A stretch of 6,559 nt of DNA from Thermoplasmata archaeon (GTDB taxonomy: Archaea > Thermoplasmatota > Thermoplasmata > SG8-5), in assembly GCA_030655715.1 (NCBI GenBank), contig JAUSPR010000210.1, forward strand, positions 1-6,559, given 5' to 3'. Below the pieces are notes generated by a model. That model searched no databases. It was not told the DNA's origin and worked only from the letters and a program-made list of their open reading frames with translations. This document shows positions 6,370-6,559 of the stretch, piece by piece. The translations under genes and the position numbers were made by a program. How positions within the stretch are numbered: position 1 is the stretch's first letter; every line of letters begins with the position of its first letter.

Positions 6370-6558
6370 TCATTTCTTTGAACCGCATATTGGATATGGA
6401 CACACAGCCTTAGTCAGTAGTCCTCGCCGTAAACTACCAGCCCCTAAATTGGCTGGCGTTTGTTGCCAGGGCTGGAAGTTTACGTGCGTCGGCCATGCAC
6501 CTAACTTATCAAAGCTTATTAGCTTTGATTCCATGTGCAAAAATCTGCACGGTGCATG
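6370..6558 (-). CDS. Open frame entering from the right edge, 62 codons, unrecognised, uncertain
   Basis: A frame open from the window edge ends at TGA (6370-6372). Its C-terminal residues include LGAWPTHVNFQPW, a GAGSLRRG segment and an end with two cysteines, VCPYPICGSKK. An internal ATG at 6532-6534 would leave 54 residues. I do not recognise it. It coincides exactly with the inverted-repeat block at 6426-6559, and a protein gene would rarely carry such perfect stems, so this may be a chance frame in a structured element. If real, it is the 3' end of a gene preceding the R-M cassette in the same direction. Confidence 0.2.
   Translation of the reverse strand, partial: HAPCRFLHMESKLISFDKLGAWPTHVNFQPWQQTPANLGAGSLRRGLLTKAVCPYPICGSKK
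6426..6493. repeat. Long nested inverted repeat (stable stem-loop)
   Basis: Three stems nest inside each other. GTAAACT (6429-6435) pairs with AGTTTAC (6477-6483), CCAGCC (6437-6442) with GGCTGG (6470-6475), and CTGGC (6453-6457) with GCCAG (6465-6469). GCCG at 6426 and CGGC at 6490 could extend the base. A second GGCTGG copy (6451-6456) can compete for CCAGCC, so two mutually exclusive folds exist. It could be a structured RNA, a regulatory leader or a mobile-element end; nothing identifies it as a known family. Confidence 0.5.
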
Positions 6559-6559
6559 G
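6493..6559. repeat. Three-way-junction-like inverted repeat reaching the window edge
   Basis: CCATGCACC (6493-6501) is the exact reverse complement of GGTGCATGG (6551-6559). Between the arms are two more perfect hairpins: ATCAAAGCT/AGCTTTGAT (6508-6516 with 6521-6529, loop TATT) and GTGCA/TGCAC (6535-6539 with 6546-6550). The outer stem may continue beyond the window. Together with the stem-loop at 6426-6493 this gives a densely folded block of at least 130 bases. Confidence 0.5.

Noticed and set aside
6417..6434. GTAGTCCTCGCCGTAAAC is nearly identical to the conserved 16S rRNA segment around the 790 region.
   Set aside because: Sequence on both sides departs from 16S rRNA at once, so this is not an rRNA gene or a recognisable fragment; probably coincidence.
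6498..6504. ACCTAAC fits the RYYYAAC core of an integron attC site within a hairpin-rich block.
   Set aside because: No matching GTTRRRY partner at the other arm and no integrase or cassette genes are visible.
6495..6559. Plus-strand frame from ATG 6495 open to the window end.
   Set aside because: Only 21 codons, no ribosome binding site, and it lies entirely within the inverted repeat.

Overview
The window looks archaeal. TATA-box-like sequences (TTTAAATA, CTTAAATAT) lie upstream of several starts. The genes include a geranylgeranyl-reductase-family flavoprotein and a lipoate-protein-ligase fused to DUF116. I cannot name the species. All genes I accept lie on the minus strand, so they read from the right end of the window to the left.

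Right part (about 3559-6559). A type II restriction-modification cassette holds a XamI-family endonuclease (5334-6281) followed, with an ATGA overlap, by an N6-adenine methyltransferase (3739-5337). A 59-codon unrecognised ORF (3559-3738) begins right after the methyltransferase stop. Upstream of the endonuclease is an A/T-rich leader. Beyond it lies a block of nested inverted repeats (6426-6559) that reaches the window edge and also contains an open frame running in from outside. The cassette is visibly more A/T-rich than the genes to its left, which suggests it was acquired.

Centre (359-3481). Three tightly packed genes probably form one operon: an OsmC/Ohr-type peroxidase-like protein, a 519-aa ligase (LplA catalytic domain + LplB-like accessory domain + cysteine-rich DUF116), and a geranylgeranyl-reductase-like FAD protein whose start lies inside the ligase gene. 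I infer a lipoate/thiol theme. The ligase handles lipoyl groups. OsmC/Ohr proteins can be reduced by lipoylated proteins. A GGR-like flavoprotein (LipT) accompanies the recently described LipS1/LipS2 lipoate assembly route. DUF116 has no function known to me.

Left part (1-358). A 46-codon ribbon-helix-helix gene (39-179) overlaps by ATGA the first 14 codons of a gene (1-42) whose start matches type I restriction methyltransferase subunits (HsdM). A perfect 12-bp palindrome next to a TATA-like box upstream of the small gene may be its operator. The lipoate-type operon is therefore flanked by two different restriction-modification loci.
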